Origin: Bog-473 sp963745665
GTDB taxonomy: Bacteria; Actinomycetota; Acidimicrobiia; Acidimicrobiales; RAAP-2
Assembly (NCBI GenBank): GCA_963745665.1
Contig: CAVUYE010000002.1
Coordinates: 2,170,001-2,234,000, forward strand
Direction of reading: 5' to 3'
DNA: 64,000 bases
Position numbers and translations under genes: made by a program. The notes beneath the pieces are model-generated. The model saw only the letters and a list, made by a program, of their open reading frames with translations, had not been told where the DNA came from and searched no databases. Below are positions 1 through 7,263 of this stretch, piece after piece; the stretch's first letter is position 1; each line of letters begins with the position of its first letter.

Positions 1-1
1 G

Positions 2-634
2 CTGATCCTTCCCTACGAGGAATGCCTGACACGCGTCGACTCGCTCACCGGCGACTGGTACGACTGCTCGGCCCACATGGTCTGGGTCGGCGACCGCACG
101 CGCCAACTCGACGGGGCCCATCTGGAGTTCGCGGCCGGCATCAACAACCCCGTGGGCGTGAAGGTGGGACCGCACTGCAGCCCCGGAGAGGTCGTGGCGC
201 TGTGCGAGCGTCTGAACCCGGACCGCATCCCCGGACGGCTCACTCTCATCACCCGGCTCGGCTCCGAGCGGGTCACCGAACTCCTCCCCGCCATGGTGCG
301 GGCGGTCGAGGCGGAGGGACATGCCGTCGTGTGGAACTGCGATCCCATGCACGGGAACACCTTCACCAGCGAGGGGGGCCGCAAGACGCGGCGCTTCGAC
401 GACATCCTCTCCGAGCTGCGCTCCTTCTTCGACGTGCACCGCGACGAGGGGACCTGGCCCGGCGGGCTGCACATCGAGCTGACGGGGGACGACGTCACTG
501 AGTGCCTCGGTGGCGCCGAGGAGATCTTCGAGGTGGACCTCGATGCCCGCTACACCACGACCTGCGACCCCAGGCTGAACGCCCGCCAATCGCTCGACCT
601 GGCTTTCCGCGTGGCGGAATTCCTCAGAAGTTGA
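2..634 (+). CDS. Class II DAHP synthase, C-terminal part (truncated by window edge)
   Basis: Last ~210 residues of a plant-type (class II) 3-deoxy-D-arabino-heptulosonate-7-phosphate synthase, which condenses PEP with erythrose 4-phosphate as the first step of the shikimate pathway in the cytoplasm. The frame is open at the left edge, so the N-terminal half lies outside. Visible hallmarks are HLEFAAGINNPVGVK, the metal-site segment WNCDPMHGNT and the C-terminal CDPRLNARQSL. These are typical of the class II family and absent from class I enzymes. The stop codon overlaps the TTG start of the next gene (TTGA), which suggests translational coupling, although the downstream product is exported and functionally unrelated. 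Confidence 0.93.
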   Translation: MILPYEECLTRVDSLTGDWYDCSAHMVWVGDRTRQLDGAHLEFAAGINNPVGVKVGPHCSPGEVVALCERLNPDRIPGRLTLITRLGSERVTELLPAMVRAVEAEGHAVVWNCDPMHGNTFTSEGGRKTRRFDDILSELRSFFDVHRDEGTWPGGLHIELTGDDVTECLGGAEEIFEVDLDARYTTTCDPRLNARQSLDLAFRVAEFLRS

Positions 635-2175
635 TCCGCCGCCTCGTCCTCGCCCTGCTCGTGACGGCTCTGCCGTTGCTGGCCCTGGTCGCCGTGGCCG
701 TGACGGTCACTGCGCCGGCCCGGCCTGCCGCCGCCGCGGCGAACCCGATCACGCCCGCCTACTGGCTCGCGGCCTCTGACGGTGGCATCTTCAGCTTCGG
801 CGGTGCCCACTACTACGGGTCGACGGGCGGCATGGTGCTCAACAAGCCCGTGGTGGGAATGGCAGCGACGTCGGACGGTGGCGGCTACTACGAGGTGGCC
901 TCCGACGGCGGCGTCTTCAGCTACGGCGATGCCACGTTCTACGGCAGCACGGGCAGCATGCACCTGAACGAGCCGGTCGTCGGCATGGCGGTCGTGCCAG
1001 GCGGAGGTGGCTACTGGCTGGTCGCCTCCGACGGCGGCATCTTCAGTTACGGCGACGCCACGTTCTACGGCAGCACGGGCAGCATGCACCTCAACCAGCC
1101 GGTGGTCGGGATGGCGGCGACGCCGAGCGGCCACGGCTACTGGCTGGTGGCTTCCGACGGTGGCATCTTCAGCTACGGCGATGCGAACTTCCACGGCAGC
1201 ACCGGCAGCCTCGTGCTGAACAAGCCGATCGTCGGGATGATCACCGGGGCCGGCGGCGCCGGCTATTTCCTCGTCGCCTCCGACGGCGGCATCTTCAGCT
1301 TCGGGACGGCACCCTTCTACGGTTCGCTCGGCGGGCTCCCACTCAAGAACCCGATCGTCGCCGCGGCGGTCACGCCGACGGACAACGGCTACTGGTTCAC
1401 CGACGATGCCGGGCTGGTGTCGAACTTCGGGTCGGCCAGCTACTACGGCTCCGCGCCCGCGAACCTGTTCCGTCCGATTGTCGCCATGGCGGAAGCCCCG
1501 GGGAGTGGCGCCTTCACCGGCGGCACCTACCCGTCGGGCTCCTACGGCTACGACATCAGCTTCGCCCAGTGCGGGAACTTCCCAACGGGCGACCACGCCA
1601 TCGGCATCGTGCAGGTGGGACAAGTGAATCAGACCGCGTCCTCCGACACTCCCAACCCCTGCCTCGCCCAGGAAGCCGCCTGGGCGGGCGGTGGCCTGAA
1701 TCTGTACGCCTACCTGACCTACGGCACGTCGGCCACCAATGAGCCGGGCTGCAGCGGTGACACGTCGTGCAATGCCGGCTACCAGGAGGGCCTGAACGCC
1801 TACGCCCTGGCCTCGAATGTCGGAGCAGGGTCCACTTCTATTCCGTGGTGGCTCGACGTCGAGACACTCGACCAGAATTGGTCTTCCAACCTCCCCGAGA
1901 ACGCTCAGTTCGTGGCGGGAATGCTCACCGCGCTGCACGAGACAGAAGGGATCCCCGACGTCGGGATCTACGCCAGCCCGGACGTCTGGAACAGCATCGT
2001 CGGCAACTACCAGCCCGACGTGCCGTATTGGATGGCTGACTATCTCGGCAACCCGAGCGGGCCAGGGTCGTGCGCCGACTACGGCAACCAGGCTGCGAAG
2101 AATCAACTCCCCAGCGGTCCGCTCGAGATCGTCCAATACAACAGCACGCAGTTCGACGACGACTACGCCTGCTAG
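631..2175 (+). CDS. Secreted repeat protein with C-terminal GH25/DUF1906-like domain
   Basis: Exported protein of ~514 residues. The TTG start at 631 puts a signal peptide at once (LIRRLVLALLVTALPLLALV, then an Ala-rich cleavage region). Residues ~40-290 hold about six copies of a ~42-residue unit containing ASDGGIFSYGDATFYGSTG and PVVGM, a repeat frequent in secreted actinobacterial proteins and probably a beta-propeller. Residues ~300-514 look like a GH25/DUF1906-type TIM barrel: YGYDISFAQC at the start, WWLDVET (Asp-x-Glu, the GH25 catalytic pattern), then VGIYASPDVWNSIVG and YWMADY. I infer a cell-wall or glycan hydrolase presented by a repeat domain. The start is chosen by the signal peptide and the 4-bp overlap; the longer in-frame extension to 502 only overlaps the upstream gene. 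Confidence 0.8.
   Translation: MIRRLVLALLVTALPLLALVAVAVTVTAPARPAAAAANPITPAYWLAASDGGIFSFGGAHYYGSTGGMVLNKPVVGMAATSDGGGYYEVASDGGVFSYGDATFYGSTGSMHLNEPVVGMAVVPGGGGYWLVASDGGIFSYGDATFYGSTGSMHLNQPVVGMAATPSGHGYWLVASDGGIFSYGDANFHGSTGSLVLNKPIVGMITGAGGAGYFLVASDGGIFSFGTAPFYGSLGGLPLKNPIVAAAVTPTDNGYWFTDDAGLVSNFGSASYYGSAPANLFRPIVAMAEAPGSGAFTGGTYPSGSYGYDISFAQCGNFPTGDHAIGIVQVGQVNQTASSDTPNPCLAQEAAWAGGGLNLYAYLTYGTSATNEPGCSGDTSCNAGYQEGLNAYALASNVGAGSTSIPWWLDVETLDQNWSSNLPENAQFVAGMLTALHETEGIPDVGIYASPDVWNSIVGNYQPDVPYWMADYLGNPSGPGSCADYGNQAAKNQLPSGPLEIVQYNSTQFDDDYAC
757..1500 (+). repeat. Six tandem ~126-bp coding repeats
   Basis: Direct repeats inside the secreted protein gene. Each ~126-bp unit encodes a ~42-residue motif, xSDGGIFSYGDA-F-YGSTGS followed by PVVGMAATP. 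Units two to four are nearly identical at the DNA level (for example the 'acgttctacggcagcacggg' stretches near 931 and 1061), and the last two have drifted, consistent with duplication followed by decay. Confidence 0.85.
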
Positions 2176-2230
2176 TCCCGCCGCCGGCGTACCGCGCTTC
2201 GAATGGCGTGCACCGTTCGCCAACGAGGAC

Positions 2231-2584
2231 GTGAACGCCCTCCACGCCGAAGGGTTCGCCCACTCCGTGCTCGACACCGACTGGCGAGACCAGGTCGAGC
2301 GGCACAGCCTCGGCTGGGTCTGCGCCTTCGATGCCGAGCGCCTGGTCGGGTTCGTCAACGTGGCCTGGGACGGCGGCGTACACGCCTTCGTCATCGACAC
2401 CCTGGTCGCGCCGGACCGGCGTCACACCGGGATCGGTCGCGGCCTGCTGGAAGTGGCAGAGCGGGAGAGTCGCTCCGCCGGCTGCGAATGGCTCCACGTC
2501 GACTTCGAGGAGGAGCTCGGGGCGTTCTACGTGGGCGCCTGTGGCTTCACCGCGACCCCGGCCGGCCTCATCGCGCTGCGCTGA
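2231..2584 (+). CDS. GNAT-family N-acetyltransferase (start unresolved)
   Basis: Acetyl-CoA-dependent acyltransferase of the GCN5 family, ~117 residues from this start. The acetyl-CoA loop is visible as APDRRHTGIGRGLLEVAE (R/Q-x-x-G-x-G/A pattern), followed by CEWLHVDFEEELGAFYVGACGF, the usual strand-helix end of the fold. The substrate cannot be told. Homology-like sequence (FEWRAPFANEDVNALHAE) begins upstream at about 2195, but there is no ATG, GTG or TTG in that frame back to 1817. A GTA stands at 2189 where a GTG would give a tidy start, so the true start may be altered by mutation or sequence error. The first usable codon is GTG 2231. The 3' end overlaps the convergent kinase gene by 17 bp. 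Confidence 0.6.
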   Translation: MNALHAEGFAHSVLDTDWRDQVERHSLGWVCAFDAERLVGFVNVAWDGGVHAFVIDTLVAPDRRHTGIGRGLLEVAERESRSAGCEWLHVDFEEELGAFYVGACGFTATPAGLIALR

Positions 2585-3131
2585 ACCCTCCGCCCTGAGC
2601 TGCGAGCAACACGCGCAGCGTGTCGGCGTTCTCCGCCACAGGCTCGCCAGCGTCGAGGACGAGATCGAGCCTGTCGGGTGGCACCCACGTCGACCGCGAC
2701 CGCTTGACGTGGTCCCAGTCGAGCTCGTACCAGTTCGGGATCAGCCTTTGCCGGCCCTCGACGCGTTGCCGGTGCAGAGCGGCGTCGTGGCACGAGGTCA
2801 TGACCACGACGCACCGGGCGCCCTCTTCGGCGGCCACCAGACGCGTCCCTTCCACCTCGGGGTCGCGGGCCACCCCGTCGAGCACCACCGAGGAGCCGGA
2901 CCGGAGCTGCGCGCGCGCCAGTGCCCAGAGCACTGACCACCCGACACCACGATGGCCCCGTACGCCCATGGTGTCGAGCGCATCCTGCACTTCGGGAAAC
3001 GGCCGCAGTCCGCTCATGGCCCAGTCGTGGCCGAGCACGGGAGCGCCGAGGGCGCGCCCCGCCACCCCGGCCATGGTCGACTTGCCCGATCCTTGCAGGC
3101 CGGTGATGAGGACCAGCAGCACGGCGACCAC
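2568..3131 (-). CDS. P-loop AAA-type kinase/ATP-binding protein
   Basis: Small P-loop protein of ~187 residues. Walker A is at the very N-terminus (LVLITGLQGSGKST), and SVVLDGVARD and RCVVVMTSC follow as core strands, a layout like the AAA_33 kinases (zeta-toxin, polynucleotide and chloramphenicol kinase relatives). The C-terminus has LIPNWYELDWDHV and DLVLDAGEPVAENADTL, matching the late substrate and lid segment of predicted nucleotide or small-molecule kinases. The substrate is unknown. The GTG start at 3131 is chosen because it leaves about ten residues before the first beta strand; upstream sequence in the frame is Arg-rich and unlike protein. It lies just downstream of the usp gene on the same strand (25 bp). 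Confidence 0.65.
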   Translation of the reverse strand: MVAVLLVLITGLQGSGKSTMAGVAGRALGAPVLGHDWAMSGLRPFPEVQDALDTMGVRGHRGVGWSVLWALARAQLRSGSSVVLDGVARDPEVEGTRLVAAEEGARCVVVMTSCHDAALHRQRVEGRQRLIPNWYELDWDHVKRSRSTWVPPDRLDLVLDAGEPVAENADTLRVLLAAQGGGFSAAR

Positions 3132-3156
3132 TGTGCCAGGCCGCCGCCCAACGCGC

Positions 3157-3594
3157 TCAGTCCGTCTTGACCACCAGCACGGCGCAGTTCGCACCGTGTG
3201 CCACCGAGTTGGGCACGCTGCCGAGATAGCGGCGAGCGCCCCGCATCCCCTTGCTCCCGACGACGATCAGGTCCGCCCCGACCTCCGCCGCCGTGGCGAG
3301 GATCACGTCGTCCGCGTTGCCCTGTACGCCGTGGGCCTCGGCCGTGATGCCGTCGCCGAACTTCTCAATGGATTCGAGGCCCACCGAACGGGCGCCCTCT
3401 TCGGCCAGCGCCTGCCCGATACCACTGTCGACCAGGTCGACGCCCGCCACGGCACCCATGCCCGAGCGAGGCGTCCGGTACGCGGTGACGATGTGCAGCA
3501 CCGACCCCCACGAACGCGCCAGTTCCGCTGCCGCCCGGACCGCCTGGTCGGCGGTGGGAGATCCGTCGGTGCCGACTACCAATGTGCTGTACAT
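3157..3594 (-). CDS. Universal stress protein (UspA family)
   Basis: A 145-residue single-domain Usp protein. The N-terminal strand is MYSTLVVGTDGSPTADQAV, whose Asp contacts adenine in ATP-binding members. The C-terminal half has DLIVVGSKGMRGARRYLGSV-PNSVAH, resembling the G-x2-G-x8/9-G-S ATP-binding loop. Members bind ATP and are linked to stress survival and dormancy in actinobacteria; the particular role here cannot be read. The length matches single-domain Usps. It is followed closely on the same strand by the small P-loop kinase gene. Confidence 0.88.
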   Translation of the reverse strand: MYSTLVVGTDGSPTADQAVRAAAELARSWGSVLHIVTAYRTPRSGMGAVAGVDLVDSGIGQALAEEGARSVGLESIEKFGDGITAEAHGVQGNADDVILATAAEVGADLIVVGSKGMRGARRYLGSVPNSVAHGANCAVLVVKTD

Positions 3595-3727
3595 CGCATC
3601 ATCCTCCGTTCGCCCGGTGCGTCAGCGTACTCGGCGTCGTGCGGCGCCCGCTTCGCTCGGCCCGCCAGTGCGCTACAGACCCCCGCCGAGAAGTCATGCG
3701 CTGCGACGCGAGCGGTAGCGTGAGCTC

Positions 3728-4117
3728 GTGGCGGCTCTCGAAGACGTCCAGCGCATGGTCTCGGGACTGCCAGAGGTGATTGAGGGAGCGCGGCACGGCA
3801 ACCGGACGTGGTTCGTCCGCGGCAAAGCCTTCGCCTGGGAACGACCGTTCTCCAAAGCCGACCTGAAGCGCTTCGGCGACACACCCCCGCCGACCGGTCC
3901 GATCCTGGCCCTCAGCACGGCCGATCTGGCCGACAAGGACGCCCTCCTCGCCGCCGGTGCCAAGGGCTTCTTCACCATCCCCCACTTCGACGGCTACGCC
4001 GCCGTCCTCGTGCAGCTACGGACGGTGGCCAAGAAGCCCTTGGGTGAGGCGATCGAAGATGCCTGGCTTGCCTGTGCGCCCGATGCCCTGGCCCGCGCCT
4101 TCCTCGACGGCACCTGA
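3728..4117 (+). CDS. MmcQ/YjbR family protein
   Basis: A 129-residue protein starting at GTG 3728. The opening ALEDVQRMVSGLPEVIEGARHGNRTWFV and the later GFFTIPHFDGYAAVLVQL fit the MmcQ/YjbR (DUF1801-neighbour, CyaY-like fold) family, small proteins suggested to bind DNA. There are no catalytic residues to point to. The 3' end overlaps the convergent histidine-phosphatase gene by about 100 bp, an unusually long antisense overlap. Confidence 0.72.
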   Translation: MAALEDVQRMVSGLPEVIEGARHGNRTWFVRGKAFAWERPFSKADLKRFGDTPPPTGPILALSTADLADKDALLAAGAKGFFTIPHFDGYAAVLVQLRTVAKKPLGEAIEDAWLACAPDALARAFLDGT

Positions 4118-4875
4118 GGCCGACCCGCCCTCCCGCCGCCGCGGCACCCCGCACGAGTCGTTGAAGCGCAGCAGGACGAAGCGGTCCTCGGAGGGCACCC
4201 ACTCCCACTCGGTCATGGACGCGTGCGTGATGCGGACCCAGCCCCGCCGGTAGACCTCCGGCGCCACGCCGAGGAAGGCGATCATCGTCGCCTCGATCAC
4301 CCCGGCATGCACCGCGGCCACCACCAGCTCACCGGGGTGCTCGCGCACCACCGCCCGCACGGCGCCCGAGGCCCGCTCCACGAACTCCGCCCAGCTCTCC
4401 CCTCCCGGTGCGATGGGCACGGTGGGGTCGTTGTCCCAGTCGGGCACCGCGAACTTCTCGACCATCTCGCTCCACTCGAGGCCGTCACACTCGCCCGGAT
4501 GGAGCTCGCACAGGTCGCAGCGTTCACGCACCGGCCCCAGTGCGGCGGGCCCCGGCCCGACCACGGGCCGCAAGCGCTCTGCCGTCTCGGTGGCCCGGGG
4601 GAGCACCGAGGAATACAGGGCCGTCGCCTGGCGCAGCTCGCCGCTCTCGTAGAGCCGGTCGGCCAGCGCCGCCACCTGATGGCGGCCCAGATCGGTCAGA
4701 CCCGTGCAGCCCTTCGGACCGCCGATCACATGGTTCAGGTTGCACTCCGCCTCGCCGTGACGCACCAGCACGATCCGGGTCGCGCCCTCTTCGGGCGGGA
4801 AGATCCGTAGGACGCCCGCCTCGGCACGCGCGTTTCTCCGGCGCCCCCGGCGCCCCCGGCGTCGCCGACGGTCAC
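4016..4875 (-). CDS. Histidine phosphatase (phosphoglycerate mutase-like), probable 1-nt deletion near the start
   Basis: Histidine phosphatase superfamily protein. TRIVLVRHGEAECN carries the catalytic RHG; the second catalytic His is in AAVHAGVIEATM; PRATETAERL and GGESWAEFVERA complete the fold. The substrate is unknown (phosphate monoester). No ATG, GTG or TTG stands in the main frame between the VWA gene and RHG. A GTG at 4875 overlaps the VWA stop as GTGA in a neighbouring frame and gives an N-terminus beginning VTVGDAGGAGGAGETR. Joining the two frames needs one base added around 4825-4840, in a GCGCGCG tract. I annotate across that break. Linked downstream of MoxR and VWA/CoxE genes. 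Confidence 0.68.
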
Positions 4876-6326
4876 GCCAGGTTTCCGACGAAGTGCTCCA
4901 ACTGGCGCAGCGTCCGGCACTCCACCACGTCGTCGCAGTGCGCGGCGTACTCCCCCACGATGGAATCCCCCGAGCCCCAGTAGTCGCGCGGCTCGGGGTT
5001 GAGCCAGTAGACACGGCGCGCCCGCGCCTGCAGGGCCTCGAGCACCCACGATCCCGACGCGTGGTAGTTGTTGCGGGCGTCTCCCAGCACCAGGACGCTC
5101 GAGCGCGAGGTCACCTGGTCGCCCCAGCGCCGGTGAAACTCGGTCAGGGCGTGCCCGTAGTCGGAGTGGCCGTCCACCCAGATCACGTCCGCCTCCAGAT
5201 TGATGCGGGCCACGGCCTCGGCCGGGTCCACCACGCCCTCGAAGAACCGCGTCACCTCGTCGATTCCGTCCACGAACACGAAGCTGCGCACTTTGGAGAA
5301 CTGCGAGGAGATGGCGTACACCAGGTGCAGGGTGAAGCGGGCGAAGCTGGCCACCGAGCCCGAGATGTCCGCGATCACGAAGATCTCGGGCTTGGCCGGC
5401 CGCGGATGCCGGAAGCGCGGCTCAATCGGCACCCCACCCGTCGACAACGAGCGCCGCATGGTGGCGCGGAAGTCCAACGGCCCCTTGCGGCCGTGCCGGC
5501 GCTTGCGGGCCAGGCGGACCGCCAGCTTGCGCGACAGAGGCTGGAGCACGCGGTGCAGCATGGCCAGTTCCTCGCGGGTGGCGTGCATGACGTCGATGTC
5601 CTCGGGCAGCGGCTTGCGCACCGAGCGGGCCAATGCCTCTGCTCCGCGGTCCTCCACCAGGCGCCGGCGGATCTCCGTTTCGACCGAGCGGCGGAACTTC
5701 TCGATGCGCGCCTTGAACTCGTCGGCGGCCAGGCGCTCCTCGAGGTCGGTCAGCGAACCACCGGCAGCTCCCGCTTGGGCCTGTGCCATCAGGCGCTCCA
5801 GGACCGCATCGAGATCGAGGTTCCGCAGCGTGCGGTACAGGTAGTAGGTCCCGCCGACCGGCCGACCCGGCTCCATGCCGGCGTAGCGATCGACCGCGTT
5901 GCGGGCCACCATGTTCATGAGGCCGGCGTCGGCCGAGATCAGAGACTTGAAGAGCATCTCGGCCAGCTCCTCGGGCGTCATGCCCTCGCCGCCCCCGCCG
6001 CTCTGCCACGAGCGCCGCTGCCCCTGGGCGCCGCCCTGCCCGGACTGCTCGCCGTCGAGCTCCTCACCCTCCTCGCCGGCTTCCTCCCCCTCGGCCCCGC
6101 CGGCGCCGCCGGTCCGCACGGCGAAGAACACCTCGAAGGCCGTCTCGAAGGCCCGCCAGTGCGACGACGACTTCACGAGTGTCGCCGCCAGCGCGTACTT
6201 CAGCGCCTCGCGGTCCTCGAGCGGAATGTGCTTGACCGCCTCGGCCGCGTCGAGGTGCTCCGTCAGGGAGACGGGCAGACCCGAGCGGCGCAGCTCGGTG
6301 ACGAAGCCGGAGAGGAGGTCGAGCAC
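4872..6326 (-). CDS. VWA domain-containing CoxE-like protein
   Basis: A 484-residue protein of the CoxE/VWA family. The N-terminal ~130 residues (LSGFVTELRRSGLPVSLTEHLDA, ALAATLVKSSSHWRAFETAF) match CoxE-type proteins. An acidic, Glu/Gly-rich linker follows (residues ~75-115), and the C-terminal VWA domain carries a metal-ion-dependent adhesion site, VIADISGSVASF (D-x-S-G-S), plus a later Asp in LGDARNNYH. Such proteins pair with MoxR AAA ATPases as metal-insertion or assembly chaperones; CoxD/CoxE in CO dehydrogenase maturation is the known example. The MoxR partner lies 7 bp upstream. No CO dehydrogenase is visible in the window, so the client is unknown. Confidence 0.85.
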   Translation of the reverse strand: MLDLLSGFVTELRRSGLPVSLTEHLDAAEAVKHIPLEDREALKYALAATLVKSSSHWRAFETAFEVFFAVRTGGAGGAEGEEAGEEGEELDGEQSGQGGAQGQRRSWQSGGGGEGMTPEELAEMLFKSLISADAGLMNMVARNAVDRYAGMEPGRPVGGTYYLYRTLRNLDLDAVLERLMAQAQAGAAGGSLTDLEERLAADEFKARIEKFRRSVETEIRRRLVEDRGAEALARSVRKPLPEDIDVMHATREELAMLHRVLQPLSRKLAVRLARKRRHGRKGPLDFRATMRRSLSTGGVPIEPRFRHPRPAKPEIFVIADISGSVASFARFTLHLVYAISSQFSKVRSFVFVDGIDEVTRFFEGVVDPAEAVARINLEADVIWVDGHSDYGHALTEFHRRWGDQVTSRSSVLVLGDARNNYHASGSWVLEALQARARRVYWLNPEPRDYWGSGDSIVGEYAAHCDDVVECRTLRQLEHFVGNLA

Positions 6327-6333
6327 GGAGGAC

Positions 6334-7263
6334 TCAGCTCGACGAGGCCGACAGCAGCTCCTTGGAAGCCCGCTCGATGTCGGCTTGGTACTTCAACAGG
6401 ATGTGCAACGTGTCCTTGGCTTCGGCGGCGTCGATCGTCTCCACCCCGAGCAGCACGAGCGTCCGGGCCCAGTCGATGGTCTCGGACACCGACGGCGCCT
6501 TGCGCAGCTCGAGGGTGCGCAAGGAGCGCACGATGCGCGCCACCTGGTCGGCCAGCTCCTCGCTGATGCCCGGCACCTTCGTTCGCACGATCTCGCGCTC
6601 GCGCTCGAGGTCCGGGTAGTCGATGTGGAGGTAGAGGCAGCGGCGCTTGAGCGCCTCGGAGAGCTCCCGGGTGTTGTTGGACGTCAAGAAAACCATGGGC
6701 AGCTGCGTCGCCCGCACGGTGCCGAGCTCGGGGATCGACACCTGGTACTCCGACAGGATCTCGAGCAGCAGCGCCTCCGTCTCGAGCTCCACGCGATCGA
6801 CCTCGTCGACGAGGAGCACGACAGGCTCGGTGGCGCGGATCGCCTCGAGCAGCGGCCGGGTCAGCAGGAAGTCCTCGGAGAAGATGTCGCCCTCCAGCTC
6901 GGACCAGCTGGGCCCTTCCTCTTCGTTCTTCCCGTGCTCTCCGGCCTGGATGCGCAACAATTGCTTGCGGTAGTTCCACTCGTAGAGCGCCTTGGACTCG
7001 TCGAGCCCCTCGTAGCACTGCAAGCGGATCAGCCGGGCGCCGGTGAGCTCGGCCACGGACTTGGCCAGCTGTGTCTTCCCGGTCCCCGCCGGTCCCTCGA
7101 CCAGCACCGGCTTGGCCAGCCGATCGGCCAGGTACACGACGCCACTAATGGACTCGTCGGCCAGGTAACCGACTTCGGCCAGGCCGCCCCGCACCGCGTC
7201 CAAGGACTCGAACCGGGGGGGACCGCTGTCCGGCAGGCCCAACGCTGCGTTCTGGTCGCTCAC
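6334..7263 (-). CDS. MoxR-family AAA ATPase (CoxD-like)
   Basis: A 309-residue MoxR/RavA-type AAA+ ATPase. Walker A is LVEGPAGTGKTQLAK, Walker B is VLLVDEVDRV, and sensor-1 lies in MVFLTSNNTRELSEALKRRC. The start is GTG 7263, which overlaps the proA stop by GTGA; a longer N-terminus would run into proA and is Arg-rich. The VWA/CoxE gene follows after 7 bp, the classic chaperone pair in which the ATPase remodels a client held by the VWA protein through its MIDAS. Expression is probably coupled to obg-proB-proA upstream through overlapping stops and starts. Confidence 0.88.
   Translation of the reverse strand: MSDQNAALGLPDSGPPRFESLDAVRGGLAEVGYLADESISGVVYLADRLAKPVLVEGPAGTGKTQLAKSVAELTGARLIRLQCYEGLDESKALYEWNYRKQLLRIQAGEHGKNEEEGPSWSELEGDIFSEDFLLTRPLLEAIRATEPVVLLVDEVDRVELETEALLLEILSEYQVSIPELGTVRATQLPMVFLTSNNTRELSEALKRRCLYLHIDYPDLEREREIVRTKVPGISEELADQVARIVRSLRTLELRKAPSVSETIDWARTLVLLGVETIDAAEAKDTLHILLKYQADIERASKELLSASSS

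Noticed and set aside
550..2400. Long open frame (616 codons) antisense to the secreted repeat protein
   Set aside because: It is the mirror of a G+C-rich repeat gene; its sequence is low-complexity Arg/Gly/Ala/Val with no domain, while the sense frame has a signal peptide, repeats and a catalytic motif.
4893..6566. 557-codon plus-strand frame across the VWA gene
   Set aside because: His/Arg/Gln-rich shadow of the CoxE-like gene; the sense strand has MIDAS and CoxE features.
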